Source of the DNA: JBDHUV01 sp039809365
Lineage (GTDB): Bacteria; Patescibacteriota; Microgenomatia; Levybacterales; GWA1-39-11
Assembly: GCA_039809365.1 (NCBI GenBank)
Contig: JBDHUV010000006.1
Coordinates: 1-23,720 of the forward strand
Direction of reading: 5' to 3'
DNA: 23,720 nucleotides
Shown: positions 1-8,700 of the stretch, one piece after another
How positions within the stretch are numbered: the first letter of the stretch is position 1
How the letters are laid out: every line of letters begins with the position of its first letter
The notes under the pieces: model-generated
The model's database searches: none
What the model was told of the DNA's origin: nothing
Seen by the model: the letters and a program-made list of their open reading frames with translations, nothing else
Translations under genes and position numbers: made by a program

Positions 1-1631
1 TCTCCTGGCAATCCAATTAGTAACGTCTTTGGAGAATTCTTATCAGTATCCCATTGGATAGGCCTAAACTCATATTTTCCGAATGTATGATTTTCCCCTC
101 TATTTTCCTGATACTCTTCAGGGGGATATTGTAAATAGTAGAGGAAGAAAATATACGACTGATCTAATGGATTTCTATCAGATACAATAATTTTCTCATA
201 TCCGCTTGCATGGTTTGCAGCGTAAGAAACTGCATCTTTATACCCATATTGCCAGTACTGAGAGTAAAAGTAATTCTGTTGAACAAAGTATTGGTTTAGA
301 TAATACATAAAATTCAAAGAAATAAGAATAACTGTACTAAGAGTTAATACATAAGCAATTATTTTCCCTTTTATGCCTGCCAATTCAATCTCTTTTATAT
401 ATGCAAATGCTCGAACAATCCCAATAGCAATAAATATCTGAAATGTTGGTAAAAAGTTGAGTGTCCGTACCGCATGTGGAACATCATTTGTTATAGCAGC
501 GGGGACTGGGGCAAGAAGAAACCAGGCAAATACAACAAGTTTCAGATTTTTGTACGACCTCATCCAAGGAGACATAATTACACAGTATATTCCTAATAAA
601 AGGAATGGCAATTCCCATAGATACAAAAGCCCCATATTCGGTGCATGATGTCGTTCTCCATCACCAGTAATAAATAACCACTTCAGATCATAATGAGATA
701 AATATCCTGAAGAGATTAATTTAAAATACTCGATCCTTCTGTTATCCAATACCATACCCAACCTATTATTCTCACTTTTATCTTTTTCAAGCTTTTGAAT
801 CGAATATTTCAAAACATCATCTTGCGAAGAAAAAACGCTTGTGCCTCTCGCTCTTGCTAGCCCATGTTCATCTGTAAGAGTAAAATTGACCATAGGGAAT
901 GCAATAATGCCTCCAACGACAATAGCAAGGAAAAGATATTTTTTTGATATTTGTAATAACTCTTTTCTGAATATAATGGTAAGTGCAAATACCAACAAAG
1001 GTGTAAATATTTTCTCACTTTGATACGTATATATACTTAGAGCTGCGAACAACCCAGAGAATACAAAAACCCAGTTTTTTCGTAGCCCTACAATAAAACA
1101 AAGTACTAAAAGGATGTTCCATGTCAAACCTACATTTGATTCAAATGCAGTGCGAGAAAACTGAATATGCCAGGGAGAAACAGCAAGAAGTCCTGCAGAT
1201 AATAAAGGGAGTGCCTTATCTAAATTATCTCCTATTAAAAATTTTACTGATTTCTTCTCATTTTTACTTTCCTCTTCTTTTAATTTTGTTTTTAGATTCA
1301 AAAGTTCTTTAACAAGAAAATATGTTGCCAATATTGCAATAATCCCAAATAGCGCTGATGGTAGGCGTACAGAGATATCGGACAAACCAAAAATGGGAAT
1401 AAACGGAATGATAAGATATGCATAGAGTGCAGGTTTATAATCTCCAAACGACTGCAATATCATTGGAAATGAATGTCCATATTCATCTTTTCCTGTTTGC
1501 AATAAAGAATATGCATTATATCCAAGAGCTGCTTCATCCCAATCTGGAGAAGCGGGAACAGCACCAAGTCCCCACAAACGGAGAACTGCACCGGTTATAA
1601 GTATTAGGCACAATAATATTTTTATTTTCAT
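1..1631 (-). CDS. GT39-like membrane glycosyltransferase, C-terminus cut by window edge
   Basis: Read by hand from an ATG at 1631 (begins MKIKILLCL), the frame stays open to the left edge, giving 543 codons without a stop. It looks like a polytopic GT-C enzyme of the PMT/ArnT (GT39/GT83) type, which transfers a sugar from a polyprenyl-phosphate donor on the outer face of the membrane. Helix 1 is followed by an Asp-Glu pair (D32-E33, in DWDEAALGYNAY), the expected position of the catalytic/metal acidic residues. The later LAVSPWHI motif is shared with the next two genes, and a hydrophilic C-terminal part follows the helices. A GGAGG lies 5 nt before the start, 12 nt after the preceding stop, so it is translated from an operon mRNA. 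Family good; donor and acceptor unknown. Confidence 0.85.
   Translation of the reverse strand, partial: MKIKILLCLILITGAVLRLWGLGAVPASPDWDEAALGYNAYSLLQTGKDEYGHSFPMILQSFGDYKPALYAYLIIPFIPIFGLSDISVRLPSALFGIIAILATYFLVKELLNLKTKLKEEESKNEKKSVKFLIGDNLDKALPLLSAGLLAVSPWHIQFSRTAFESNVGLTWNILLVLCFIVGLRKNWVFVFSGLFAALSIYTYQSEKIFTPLLVFALTIIFRKELLQISKKYLFLAIVVGGIIAFPMVNFTLTDEHGLARARGTSVFSSQDDVLKYSIQKLEKDKSENNRLGMVLDNRRIEYFKLISSGYLSHYDLKWLFITGDGERHHAPNMGLLYLWELPFLLLGIYCVIMSPWMRSYKNLKLVVFAWFLLAPVPAAITNDVPHAVRTLNFLPTFQIFIAIGIVRAFAYIKEIELAGIKGKIIAYVLTLSTVILISLNFMYYLNQYFVQQNYFYSQYWQYGYKDAVSYAANHASGYEKIIVSDRNPLDQSYIFFLYYLQYPPEEYQENRGENHTFGKYEFRPIQWDTDKNSPKTLLIGLPG
1165..1190. repeat. 26-bp identical segment shared with the adjacent paralogue (copy 1)
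   Basis: The 26 bases here are identical to 2884-2909, and 24 of the first 25 match 4539-4563. All three copies encode the LAVSPWHI region of tandem GT39-like genes. Identity including third codon positions fits tandem duplication or gene conversion, rather than protein-level conservation alone. Confidence 0.75.
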
Positions 1632-1636
1632 ACTTT

Positions 1637-1641
1637 CCTCC
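1637..1641 (-). promoter_or_regulatory. Strong Shine-Dalgarno site for the leftmost gene
   Basis: On the minus strand AAAGGGAGGAAAGT precedes the ATG at 1631, placing GGAGG five bases upstream. It fixes the start of the truncated gene and shows that this organism uses SD-led initiation inside operons, unlike the first genes of several transcription units in this window. Confidence 0.8.
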
Positions 1642-1643
1642 CT

Positions 1644-3290
1644 TTAAAATTCATATGCAACAAGTGACAATGTCCCATCAAGATCATAAAAATTTTCTAG
1701 TATTTTTGCTCCTGTAGGAACTTCTGACGGCGTATTAATGTACAATATTTTTATGGTTCTATCAGGTTCGTGTTCATGAATCTCTTCAATAAAATGATAT
1801 TTTCCAACTTGAGAAATATTTACAAAGCCAAATGACTCTCTCTTTACTTTCATTGTACTTCTGAATTCAGAGGGCGGAGTTTGATTATAAAATAGATAAT
1901 AAATATATGGTCTACCTAGTCTGCTTGTAATATGAATCTGGTCATACTCTTTTTCATGTTGCTGAACATATGCAATTGATGGTTTATATCCATACTGCCA
2001 AGCACCCGAATAGATATCTCTATAATGCGAAAAATAACTATGGACAAAAAATGTTATATTTATGAGCAAACAAAACCCTACAATAAATATAATTAATCTT
2101 TTGAAAAATACCGAGATCTTCTGATTCTTTAACCACTCATACGCAAGTACAACTCCATACGCTGAAATAGCCAGAAATGCTGGGATTGATACTGCAATTC
2201 TTAAACTATGAGGAGAATCTGTTGCAAGAGCTGCAGGCATAATACCCACTAGTAATATAATAAAAATAACCCACCATTTCCCTTCTCTCCTTTTGAACAA
2301 TTGTAATAATCCAAAAATAAAGAAAGGAAGTTGCCAGAGATACATTAATCCAACGTCTGGTATAGAAAACTTAGGATTTGGGTCACCTGTGATAAACAAA
2401 TACGAAAAATTAAAATGGTCAAAATAATGTTTCAATACTTCAACAGAAAATGTGAAGAATCGGTGGTGTATTAACCTGGAAAAAAGAGAAAAATGATCAT
2501 TTGCAACTTCTTGATTTATTCTTTCTATTACACTGATATCAGAAAATAAATTTACCTCACGAAATCTTAAAGTAGCTTCTGGTGTTAATAAATGAGGTAA
2601 TGTTGGAAGCAGTGCTACAATTCCAACAATAACTGCGATTATACTCACCAATTTCATATTCCATAACTTTTTTATATGAATAAAACCTAGTATTCCTACA
2701 ATAATTGGTGCAACAACTCTTCCAGAATTAAAAGAATAAATACTCAAAACGAACATAATTGCAGATACCGGTAAAAACCATTTGCTTTTACCTATCTTCT
2801 CAACTGAAAGTAAAAAGAAATACACTCCTAAACTAATAAAGAAAGGCACCAAGTTTGCTTCCCAGGCACCTCTTGAAAGCATAATATGCCAGGGAGAAAC
2901 AGCAAGAAGGAACGCAGTAACTATAGCATACATTACTGCATTCTTTGAACTGTTAAATATCTGCCTTACTAAGAAAAATACAACCAGCACAGTTAAAATA
3001 CCAATAATTGCAGAAGGGAATCTGACCGCAAACTCTTGTAACCCAAAGATCTTTATTGGTAATACTGTGAAATATACATATAAAACTGGCTTAAAGTCTC
3101 CAAATGATTCAATATAATCGAAAGGTAAAAATCTACCAAACTCATCTTTACCATCAATCCCAATTGAGTATGCATTGTATCCCCACGCAACTTCATCCCA
3201 CGTAAGAGAAGGGGGGATTGTTCCCAGATTCCACAATCGTAAAACTGCAGCAATTAATACAATGAATAATAAAATAATTTTAATTCTCAT
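1644..3290 (-). CDS. GT39-like polyprenyl-phosphate-sugar-dependent membrane glycosyltransferase
   Basis: A 548-residue integral membrane protein with an N-terminal helix, an Asp-Glu pair (D32-E33 in TWDEVAWGYNAYS) in the first extracytoplasmic loop, about ten further hydrophobic segments, and a hydrophilic tail of about 120 residues. This is the architecture of PMT_2/ArnT GT-C enzymes. It is a close paralogue of its left-hand neighbour: RLWNLG/RLWGLG, DE..LGYNAY, LAVSPWHI, and the tail sequence QYGYK all recur. The ATG at 3290 follows a weak AGGAAA SD and lies 17 nt after the preceding stop, so it is inside the 8682-to-1 operon. It probably adds a sugar to a surface glycan or protein; substrate cannot be told from sequence. 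Confidence 0.85.
   Translation of the reverse strand: MRIKIILLFIVLIAAVLRLWNLGTIPPSLTWDEVAWGYNAYSIGIDGKDEFGRFLPFDYIESFGDFKPVLYVYFTVLPIKIFGLQEFAVRFPSAIIGILTVLVVFFLVRQIFNSSKNAVMYAIVTAFLLAVSPWHIMLSRGAWEANLVPFFISLGVYFFLLSVEKIGKSKWFLPVSAIMFVLSIYSFNSGRVVAPIIVGILGFIHIKKLWNMKLVSIIAVIVGIVALLPTLPHLLTPEATLRFREVNLFSDISVIERINQEVANDHFSLFSRLIHHRFFTFSVEVLKHYFDHFNFSYLFITGDPNPKFSIPDVGLMYLWQLPFFIFGLLQLFKRREGKWWVIFIILLVGIMPAALATDSPHSLRIAVSIPAFLAISAYGVVLAYEWLKNQKISVFFKRLIIFIVGFCLLINITFFVHSYFSHYRDIYSGAWQYGYKPSIAYVQQHEKEYDQIHITSRLGRPYIYYLFYNQTPPSEFRSTMKVKRESFGFVNISQVGKYHFIEEIHEHEPDRTIKILYINTPSEVPTGAKILENFYDLDGTLSLVAYEF
2884..2909. repeat. 26-bp identical segment in GT39-like paralogue (copy 2)
   Basis: Identical over 26 bases to 1165-1190 and lying at the equivalent SPWHI-coding position of the neighbouring paralogue. 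A third, one-mismatch copy is at 4539-4563. Confidence 0.75.
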
Positions 3291-3307
3291 AGTTTCCTAT
3301 TATTAGG

Positions 3308-4939
3308 TCATCGTTCATATACGTTCCATAGTGCTCTAATTGGGACTTCAACATCATTCAATGTTGTTAAAGGAGTAAAACTATACACACAATCATGAGG
3401 AGCAATATAAAGAATTCCATGTTTTTCATCTGGATTCCCAAATTCATCTGGACTTATACACCAATCCACAAATGTGACATTCCCAATCCTTTTACTTTTT
3501 TCATTCCATATTGATTGCATAACAGAAGGTTCAATATTATTGAAGAATGCATATTGTAATAAAAAGTAATATTCAGGAGATTTTACATATACTTGTGAGT
3601 ATTGTTCTTTATTTTGAGTAACATACTCAGCTACATCTCTACTACTTTTAAATAAATGCTCTCCCCCAAAAATTCCATATTGATACATATATGAATATGT
3701 ATACTTTGCAATAAAGAAAAGATATGCAAGGATAATAACAGGGAGCGCTATAGAGAAAATTGTACTGTATTTCTTCTGTAATATCGTAAGGAGAACCCAA
3801 ATTCCATATCCAACTAATAATGATAAAAAAGGAACCATCATAATACTCCTGAACAGATATGTCCTATCCATTAAAATAATGGCAGAAGTAACAGGAGCAG
3901 CAAGTAATCCCACTAATACAATATATGCAGACTTCCTGTATTTTGACCTAAAAATAAAATATACTCCAGCAAGCAAAAATGGTAATTCGATAAGATGCAT
4001 TGCACCCCATAAATAGTTTCCATACCCAGTTATACGAGTTATATCTCCTCTAATAAATAAGTGATCTGCAGAAAATGCATTTAAATAATTATAGGTAACT
4101 TCTTTTAAATAATATGTGGCTGTATTATTAAAAAATGCTTTTAATATAACTGGGCCACTACTTCTTTCCCGTTCTTCCCTTACTCTTTTTTGTGCTTCTG
4201 ACGATGTTATTTCACTCTTCCAAAATAATACACTCTCTCTATTCAGAGATCCAGAAGTAATAAAATAAATAATAGGGAGAATAAATACAGTCGTAAGACA
4301 TGCAAATAGTAAAGACATTTTTATATTCTTTACTAGTTGTTTGTGGTAAATAACTACAAGGCCAAGCATGATAAGTAAAAGAAATATAACTGTGCCATGA
4401 TATGCATACAGCCCAAGTACCCATAAAGGAATAGAAAATAACATTTTTCTTGTACCTACATATTTCACAAAAACAAAGAGTGCATATATATATAAACACA
4501 TTGATACTCCAGCATCCCACAAACCTCTGCTTACTAAAATATGCCAAGGAGAAACAGCAAGAACAAAGGATGATAACAGTCCTATCTTTTTATTAAATAA
4601 CTGGGACCCTAATAAATACATCCCGAATACAGATAATACGCCTACCAATGCGTACCCAATCCTTGCAGTGAATAAATTAAGTCCAAAAATTCCTGTAATA
4701 GGTGCTGAAAGGTAAAATGAGACAGGTGATAAGTCCTGGCCATCAGAAGATGTTGAGAGAGGTAAAAATCTCTTATCAACAGTATACCCATGTGTTTCCC
4801 ATATAGAATATGCGTTATATGCTCTCACAACTTCATCATTGGAAATTGCAACGGGTGTAGTATCTAACTTCCACACACGAAGGAAAAAAGCTAATATTAA
4901 AATAAAAGCTATAATAATAATTGTAAAAGACTTCTTCAT
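3308..4939 (-). CDS. GT39-like membrane glycosyltransferase, third tandem paralogue
   Basis: 543 residues, polytopic, with the same plan as the two genes downstream of it: N-terminal helix, acidic pair D35-E36 (in SNDEVVRAYNAYS), LAVSPWHILVSRG motif, multiple helices and an extracytoplasmic C-terminal domain. It is more divergent than the other two (for example SNDE in place of WDE). Its ATG overlaps the TGA of the preceding gene (ATGA at 4936-4939), which indicates translational coupling. Family knowledge gives a lipid-phosphate-sugar donor used on the outer side of the membrane; the acceptor is unknown. Confidence 0.85.
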   Translation of the reverse strand: MKKSFTIIIIAFILILAFFLRVWKLDTTPVAISNDEVVRAYNAYSIWETHGYTVDKRFLPLSTSSDGQDLSPVSFYLSAPITGIFGLNLFTARIGYALVGVLSVFGMYLLGSQLFNKKIGLLSSFVLAVSPWHILVSRGLWDAGVSMCLYIYALFVFVKYVGTRKMLFSIPLWVLGLYAYHGTVIFLLLIMLGLVVIYHKQLVKNIKMSLLFACLTTVFILPIIYFITSGSLNRESVLFWKSEITSSEAQKRVREERERSSGPVILKAFFNNTATYYLKEVTYNYLNAFSADHLFIRGDITRITGYGNYLWGAMHLIELPFLLAGVYFIFRSKYRKSAYIVLVGLLAAPVTSAIILMDRTYLFRSIMMVPFLSLLVGYGIWVLLTILQKKYSTIFSIALPVIILAYLFFIAKYTYSYMYQYGIFGGEHLFKSSRDVAEYVTQNKEQYSQVYVKSPEYYFLLQYAFFNNIEPSVMQSIWNEKSKRIGNVTFVDWCISPDEFGNPDEKHGILYIAPHDCVYSFTPLTTLNDVEVPIRALWNVYER

Positions 4940-6954
4940 TTGCTCAAATTTTTAACTACTATGTACTCATTATTTTCAAATTCAATTTGAAGAAATGGCT
5001 TTTCAATCTTAAATAAAAGGGCTTGATCTCCAGATTTTTTGACAATTATATAATCAATATTTAACTGTGTCATTAATTGTGAGAAATCCTTAGAAGATTG
5101 TGTAGCAAAAAGTGTTTCTAGTTGCTCTTTCCGCTCTTTAACAGGCTGATTATGTGTCTCTAATAAACGGGTTCCTGTAAGGTATGAATTTCTATCAGTG
5201 AAGAAAACTGAATATGGTGTAACTTGATCCCACGGATTCTTTATATGAGTTTGGACAATAGAGTTTTTATTTGTATTTTGTTTGAGATACTCAAAAACCT
5301 CTAATTCTGAATTCGGAACTATATCAGAAGTTTTTTGCTCCGCAGTATACTGAATAAAAAGCTCTCTTCCTTCATAATATATTCGAGGGATTGTGAGAAG
5401 AATGAAAATAAGACAAAAAATAGCTCCGAATATTTTTATTTTCTGTATACGCGACAACCAAAATGAAGCAAAAAATGAAAGGATGATAGATGAAACTACA
5501 AAAAAATTATATACATTAAATAATCCTGATTTTTGGAGTGTATATAATCCGAGTATGTTAAAGATCAGGACAGTAGGAATAAAAAAGGACAACATCTCTG
5601 GTCCTAATTTTCTAGCGAGTTCTTTAGAGGGAAGAAGTCCAAGTAATCTTGTTCCATATACTGCAATAAGTGTAATAACTATTGCAATTGAATCATAAAA
5701 AACAACAGCTGTCAGATTATGTGCTTGCTCATATACTTGCCTTCGAAGCCACCAGTCTTCAAAATTTAGCGCACCTGCACCTAAAAATAATTTTGGCCAT
5801 TCTAGTGGAGAGTAAAATAGTCCTCCTGAAGCTTTATTAGCAGGAAAATATATAATTACCCCTATTACCCCAAATACAATTAGTAACAAAATCATATACT
5901 TTTGCTGCCATAATCCCAAAATAAATCCCTGCAAAACTCCAGTCTTTTTATATGTATGAAATATACTCTCAAAAATTAGATAAGCACCCATACATACAAG
6001 CCCAATAGCAGCAAAAATGCCGTAATATACTTTAAATCCAACTAATACTGAAAGAATGCCCACACTAAGAACACCATACCGAATATCTTTTGTCTTTATC
6101 CACTCATATAAAGGTATCAAAGCTGAAATAAATACCATCTTTGCCATTGCGTGTGGCATATTCATAAATTGGAGTATCCCATTATCAATTGAGGGTGCAT
6201 TAAATGCTATCTGCTGATGCAAAATATACATAAGTAAGTATGTTGCATCCCCTGAGAAAAATAATAGAAACAGTGCCCATCGTGCAACATTTTTTGATCC
6301 TCCCCATGTTCTCATAAGTGCATATACAGATAAACCTGTTGTTAATGAAATGACAGGAACAAAGTACTGAAAAAAGAGATGCATTACTGGTAAATGCCAA
6401 ATTCTTGCAAATTCTGCAATTACAAGATCTGACCAATAATGATAATTAACAAGTGGAGAGTTTATTCCTGGTTCTTGAGGAGGAAAAGATTGTGCCATGG
6501 ACTGTATATATCCTAGATGTAAAATTCCGTCAGTTGCATTTACATGGAAAAATCTAACCCCATCAACATATAGCATTCCAGATGCAAACGTGGGAAATGT
6601 CTGCAATATAACTCCAAAAATAATTATAAGAAGTGCAATCTTATCAATTTTCTGGAGATCCTTTTTAAGTTTACTAAGCTTCAGGGTAAATTCTTTCTTC
6701 TGTTTGAGAAATAAAATTAAGAAGACTACTAAATATACATACGTTAAAAAGCGAAAACCTAGGTACCCAAATACATATCCTTGCAATGCCCACATTCCTA
6801 TTCCTACTGAACATGAAATGAGTAGCTGAATTGAAAAAGATTTAATTGGCACGTACCTTTGTAATATATATCCAGGTATAATAATAGAAAGGATAAAAGC
6901 TCCAATAAAATACAAAAAATAATACCAAAAATGTATATCAAAAAAACTATACAT
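4936..6954 (-). CDS. Large polytopic membrane protein, GT-C-like
   Basis: 672 residues, opening with two or three helices, then an extracytoplasmic loop carrying D131, TDGILHLGYI (D142, H146) and NYHYWSD (about 170-176), about nine more helices, and a soluble tail from about residue 555 ending in IVVKKSGDQALLF. Acidic and His residues in the first big loop, many helices and a soluble C-terminal domain are typical of GT-C glycosyltransferases, but I cannot assign a named family. The ATG has no clear SD and lies 21 nt after the upstream stop; the 3' end overlaps the next gene by 4 bp. Likely role in surface glycan assembly by context. Confidence 0.7.
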   Translation of the reverse strand: MYSFFDIHFWYYFLYFIGAFILSIIIPGYILQRYVPIKSFSIQLLISCSVGIGMWALQGYVFGYLGFRFLTYVYLVVFLILFLKQKKEFTLKLSKLKKDLQKIDKIALLIIIFGVILQTFPTFASGMLYVDGVRFFHVNATDGILHLGYIQSMAQSFPPQEPGINSPLVNYHYWSDLVIAEFARIWHLPVMHLFFQYFVPVISLTTGLSVYALMRTWGGSKNVARWALFLLFFSGDATYLLMYILHQQIAFNAPSIDNGILQFMNMPHAMAKMVFISALIPLYEWIKTKDIRYGVLSVGILSVLVGFKVYYGIFAAIGLVCMGAYLIFESIFHTYKKTGVLQGFILGLWQQKYMILLLIVFGVIGVIIYFPANKASGGLFYSPLEWPKLFLGAGALNFEDWWLRRQVYEQAHNLTAVVFYDSIAIVITLIAVYGTRLLGLLPSKELARKLGPEMLSFFIPTVLIFNILGLYTLQKSGLFNVYNFFVVSSIILSFFASFWLSRIQKIKIFGAIFCLIFILLTIPRIYYEGRELFIQYTAEQKTSDIVPNSELEVFEYLKQNTNKNSIVQTHIKNPWDQVTPYSVFFTDRNSYLTGTRLLETHNQPVKERKEQLETLFATQSSKDFSQLMTQLNIDYIIVKKSGDQALLFKIEKPFLQIEFENNEYIVVKNLSK

Positions 6955-6975
6955 ATCTTACATATTTATAATAAC

Positions 6976-8682
6976 TTATTTAATAATAATAACTTTTTTT
7001 AGTTTATTTCTTAAAATAATAAAAAATCCAAAAATTCCTATGAAAAAAATACTAACTATTTTACTAATAAACCGTATTTTGGTATCTTCAAATCTTACTT
7101 CTACTTCATGTTCCCCTTTATCCACCAGATAGGTAATTATTCCTCTATGGTTCGGATCTTGAAACTGTATATCTTTTTCTACACCATCAACGTAGACTCT
7201 CCAACCAGGGAAGTAGAATGTATAGTCTATTAGCTGTATAGGAGTTTGTGCATTGACTGTATACTTTCTCCAAGAATTACTTACTTCAGATCTCTCTATT
7301 TTACCTTCTCCTCCGATTATTTCAGCCTGACTCGTCCTCTCAGGATATGATTGCGTCTCCCCAGTCCAAATTGTGTTCATATTATTTGAATGAAGATTTC
7401 TAATTGTAAAAAGATATTCAGATAGCGGATACTCAGTATAATTCTTTCCATATAATTGAGGATATCTTATAAACAGAATACTCAACAAGATAATAAAAGC
7501 AATTATTGGTTTATTAATCTTATTCATCATCAACGCAACAATAATAGGTGGAATGAAAATAAAGGCTGACATCATCCTCCATGGGAACTGAATATTTCCT
7601 AAGAATGAAATTGTCTTATATACAAATTCAGAGTACTGAGTAGTCATGAAAACAATAAGTAGCCCTATCAACGTAAACAATTCTAATATTGTAGGCTTTT
7701 GTGTGTATTGCTTTGATTTTATTCTTTTTAAAAATATGTACACTGTAGAAATACCTAATAATAAAATCTCAGGTACTCCTGATTTAATAAAATGGCCTCT
7801 GGAGAAAATATCATCTCTATAAAAATAATACCAGTTAGGATCAAAAAAGTTTGCAAAATGCATAAACTGGTTTTTTACTAAATGATTTTTTTCAGCTCCA
7901 TAATAGAAATACTTTATTTCCAGATTGAGTGGGATAACATAATATCCAGCCATGCCCAAAGCTATAATAATCCCAAAGACAAATAAAATAATTGTCTGAA
8001 TAGAGTTGCGAGTAAAGAATGTTCTAACATCTAATTTCTTTCCATACTCTGTCAGTATCATAAATAACAGATACGGCCCAATGATAAACATGTAGGTAAC
8101 TAACATCATGGGGTGAGTCAAGATCAAGCCAAAAATCATTCCAACTAATAGAAAATATCCCATTAACTTTCTCTGTTTAATCCACATATATATCCCAATC
8201 AAAGTAAGCGGAAGTAAGAAGCTGGAGAATGTTTCAGGAATTGCACCACGAATGAAAAGATTAATAATTCTATATGGAGCAAAATTAAAAATTACGGTAC
8301 CAAAAAAAGCTATATAGGGAGATACATATATACGCAGAAATTTATAAAAAAAGAAATTAGATAATACTATCCCAATAAAACAAACAATATTAAAGGCAAG
8401 GACAGGATCATGAACAAGTAAATTTATTCCTGCCCCTATATACGTGGGCAACTGATGAGCAAAAATTGGAATTGGCATTCCATAATTTGCAAAATTATTA
8501 AGCCACATAACAGGGAAATCACCCGCTTGTAACGCTGTTGTAAACTGCGAAATTGTAGTAATATGGACTAGTCCATCCATATTTGCTGATCTACCCGAGT
8601 TAATAAATAGATCAAGCACAAGAAGTACTGATATAATAAGAAGGAGCAGATAATAAATAAATTCTCTTTTAAAAATGCTCAC
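6976..8682 (-). CDS. YfhO/PTPS-related polytopic membrane protein, leaderless GTG start proposed
   Basis: About 568 residues from a GTG at 8682 (VSIFKREF). One N-terminal helix is followed by a loop with MDGLVH (D36, H40), then WLNNFANYGMPIPIF, many helices, and a C-terminal beta-rich domain with FYFPGWRVYVDG and GEHEVEVRFEDT. This combination matches membrane proteins annotated as YfhO or '6-pyruvoyl-tetrahydropterin synthase-related', which are GT-C-like; the pterin name is misleading. A paralogue sits at 17625-19328. I chose the GTG over the ATG at 8715 because TATAAT lies 6 nt before it, inside the longer reading, and because the GTG removes an overlap with the divergent gene at 8701. It heads the leftward operon. 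Confidence 0.75.
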   Translation of the reverse strand: MSIFKREFIYYLLLLIISVLLVLDLFINSGRSANMDGLVHITTISQFTTALQAGDFPVMWLNNFANYGMPIPIFAHQLPTYIGAGINLLVHDPVLAFNIVCFIGIVLSNFFFYKFLRIYVSPYIAFFGTVIFNFAPYRIINLFIRGAIPETFSSFLLPLTLIGIYMWIKQRKLMGYFLLVGMIFGLILTHPMMLVTYMFIIGPYLLFMILTEYGKKLDVRTFFTRNSIQTIILFVFGIIIALGMAGYYVIPLNLEIKYFYYGAEKNHLVKNQFMHFANFFDPNWYYFYRDDIFSRGHFIKSGVPEILLLGISTVYIFLKRIKSKQYTQKPTILELFTLIGLLIVFMTTQYSEFVYKTISFLGNIQFPWRMMSAFIFIPPIIVALMMNKINKPIIAFIILLSILFIRYPQLYGKNYTEYPLSEYLFTIRNLHSNNMNTIWTGETQSYPERTSQAEIIGGEGKIERSEVSNSWRKYTVNAQTPIQLIDYTFYFPGWRVYVDGVEKDIQFQDPNHRGIITYLVDKGEHEVEVRFEDTKIRFISKIVSIFFIGIFGFFIILRNKLKKVIIIK

Positions 8683-8687
8683 AATGT

Positions 8688-8693
8688 CATTAT
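8688..8693 (+). promoter_or_regulatory. Possible -10 box (CATTAT) for the plus-strand membrane protein
   Basis: CATTAT keeps the two most important -10 positions (A at 2 and T at 6) and lies 7 nt before the ATG at 8701, so the transcript would be leaderless. The alternative TATGAT at 8695-8700 is a better match but would start RNA inside the gene. No SD precedes the ATG. Confidence 0.35.
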
Positions 8694-8694
8694 A
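8689..8694 (-). promoter_or_regulatory. -10 box (TATAAT) for the leftward operon, leaderless layout
   Basis: Minus-strand TATAAT followed by GACATT and then the GTG at 8682. With a normal 6-7 nt distance from -10 to transcription start, the mRNA would begin at the GTG itself. No convincing -35 was seen. It overlaps by five bases the -10 proposed for the opposite strand. Confidence 0.55.
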
Positions 8695-8700
8695 TATGAT

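Noticed and set aside
457..1600. Four short plus-strand open frames (457-648, 841-1023, 1121-1312, 1418-1600)
   Set aside because: They lie antisense inside the long minus-strand GT39-like gene, which is open from 1631 to the edge with clear family motifs; no ribosome-binding signals.
2782..3117. Plus-strand open frame of 111 codons
   Set aside because: Antisense shadow of the GT39-like gene at 1644-3290, low-complexity protein with no family features.
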